From the NCBI RefSeq assembly GCF_003254465.1, contig NZ_QDFI01000036.1, forward strand, positions 1-42,651: a stretch of 42,651 nt of DNA, in the 5' to 3' direction. A program made the position numbers and the translations under genes. The stretch comes from Meridianimarinicoccus zhengii (lineage in GTDB: Bacteria; Pseudomonadota; Alphaproteobacteria; Rhodobacterales; Rhodobacteraceae). This document shows, piece after piece, positions 42,247-42,651 of the stretch (its first letter is position 1; every line of letters starts with the position of its first letter). The notes beneath the pieces are model-generated. The model did no database searches, was not told the DNA's origin, and saw nothing but the letters and a program-made list of their open reading frames with translations.

Positions 42247-42651
42247 GCCCTGCCGCTCGGCACGCGCGCGGTCCGCCAGCCAGACAGGGGCCCCCTGTGG
42301 CGGTCATGCTGGCGCTGCGCGCGATGATCAACGTCACACTTGAAACGGCGCGGTCAGCCGCTCCCGCAACGCCGCCCGCCACCTCGCAGAGTGCGCCAGC
42401 CTCAATGGACCGATCGCGGATGGCGGCGCGGTGCAGCCGCACGCGGCAGATCTGTCCCGCCTTTGCCACGACCATGGCCGCAAGTTGTCAATCGGCACGC
42501 AATCTTGGGTCTGAAACAAACTTGGTGCAGCTCCTGCCTCATGGTACCGCGACGAGACGGGCCCTCAGCAGCTCAATGTTGGCGCGGCCAGGCCGGACGG
42601 CGAGGCCTGGACCGTCGCGGTCGAGGCGCCGGACGCCGAGCGCCGGACGCT
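42247..42651. other. right edge, no gene assigned
   Basis: No complete gene is seen. A plus-strand frame is open from about 42515 to the end (reading SWYRDETGPQQLNVG and ARPDGEAWTVAVEAPD) and looks protein-like, so it may be the start of, or a fragment of, a gene continuing outside the window. It has no start codon that I can support. Confidence 0.3.

Noticed and set aside
1-42651. CRISPR arrays, tRNA and rRNA genes
   Set aside because: Looked for spaced direct repeats of CRISPR length and tRNA-like cloverleaf or rRNA sequence; none was recognised by eye.

Overview
The window looks like part of a plasmid or other extrachromosomal replicon of a Rhodobacterales (Roseobacter-group) alphaproteobacterium. 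Support is the high GC content and codon use, a Rep_3-type initiator diverging from a parAB pair with an iteron array between them, a VPLPA-CTERM surface protein, and a Tad pilus locus of alphaproteobacterial type. This is inferred from family recognition only; no database search was possible.

Layout. (1) 59-11481 is a Tad/Flp pilus locus. A left-facing arm holds a small lipoprotein and the secretin CpaC. The right-facing arm holds a TPR lipoprotein (TadD-like), CpaB, CpaE/TadZ, two TadE-like pseudopilins, the Flp pilin, the CpaF motor ATPase, TadB, TadC and a TadG-like protein. A left-facing single-domain secretin-N protein sits just before flp. No prepilin peptidase is visible. (2) 11496-21472 is regulatory. 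It has an orphan OmpR-type response regulator, a 4 x 10 bp tandem repeat, a translationally coupled partner-switch operon (GAF protein > PP2C phosphatase > STAS > RsbW-like kinase), a small membrane protein, and a 1308-residue hybrid histidine kinase with about seven PAS domains. (3) 21517-25587 is the replicon core: initiator gene, iterons with a DnaA-box-like site, parA, parB, parS-like palindromes and a terminator hairpin. (4) 25614-28149 is plasmid-maintenance and scar DNA: a serine recombinase, an IS66 remnant, an AbrB-type antitoxin/Doc toxin pair and unassigned pieces. (5) 28186-33626 is a left-facing accessory block: DUF4386 membrane protein, EamA transporter, a DUF1127-like relic, a DsbA-like oxidoreductase, WrbA, a LysR regulator and a zinc alcohol dehydrogenase. 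(6) 34196-40266 holds a two-gene right-facing unit (DUF6544-like, M23 peptidase) converging on a four-gene left-facing operon (CPBP protease, class-C-type serine hydrolase, alpha/beta hydrolase, quinone-reductase-like dehydrogenase). (7) 40760-42651 has an IS3 remnant, a VPLPA-CTERM protein with a long coiled-coil insert, and an unassigned right edge.

How the parts may work together (inference): an extrachromosomal element carrying a surface-attachment organelle next to three kinds of signalling module (orphan response regulator, partner switch, multi-PAS kinase), suggesting regulated attachment or biofilm formation. The accessory block resembles a redox/electrophile-response island gathered around LysR-WrbA.
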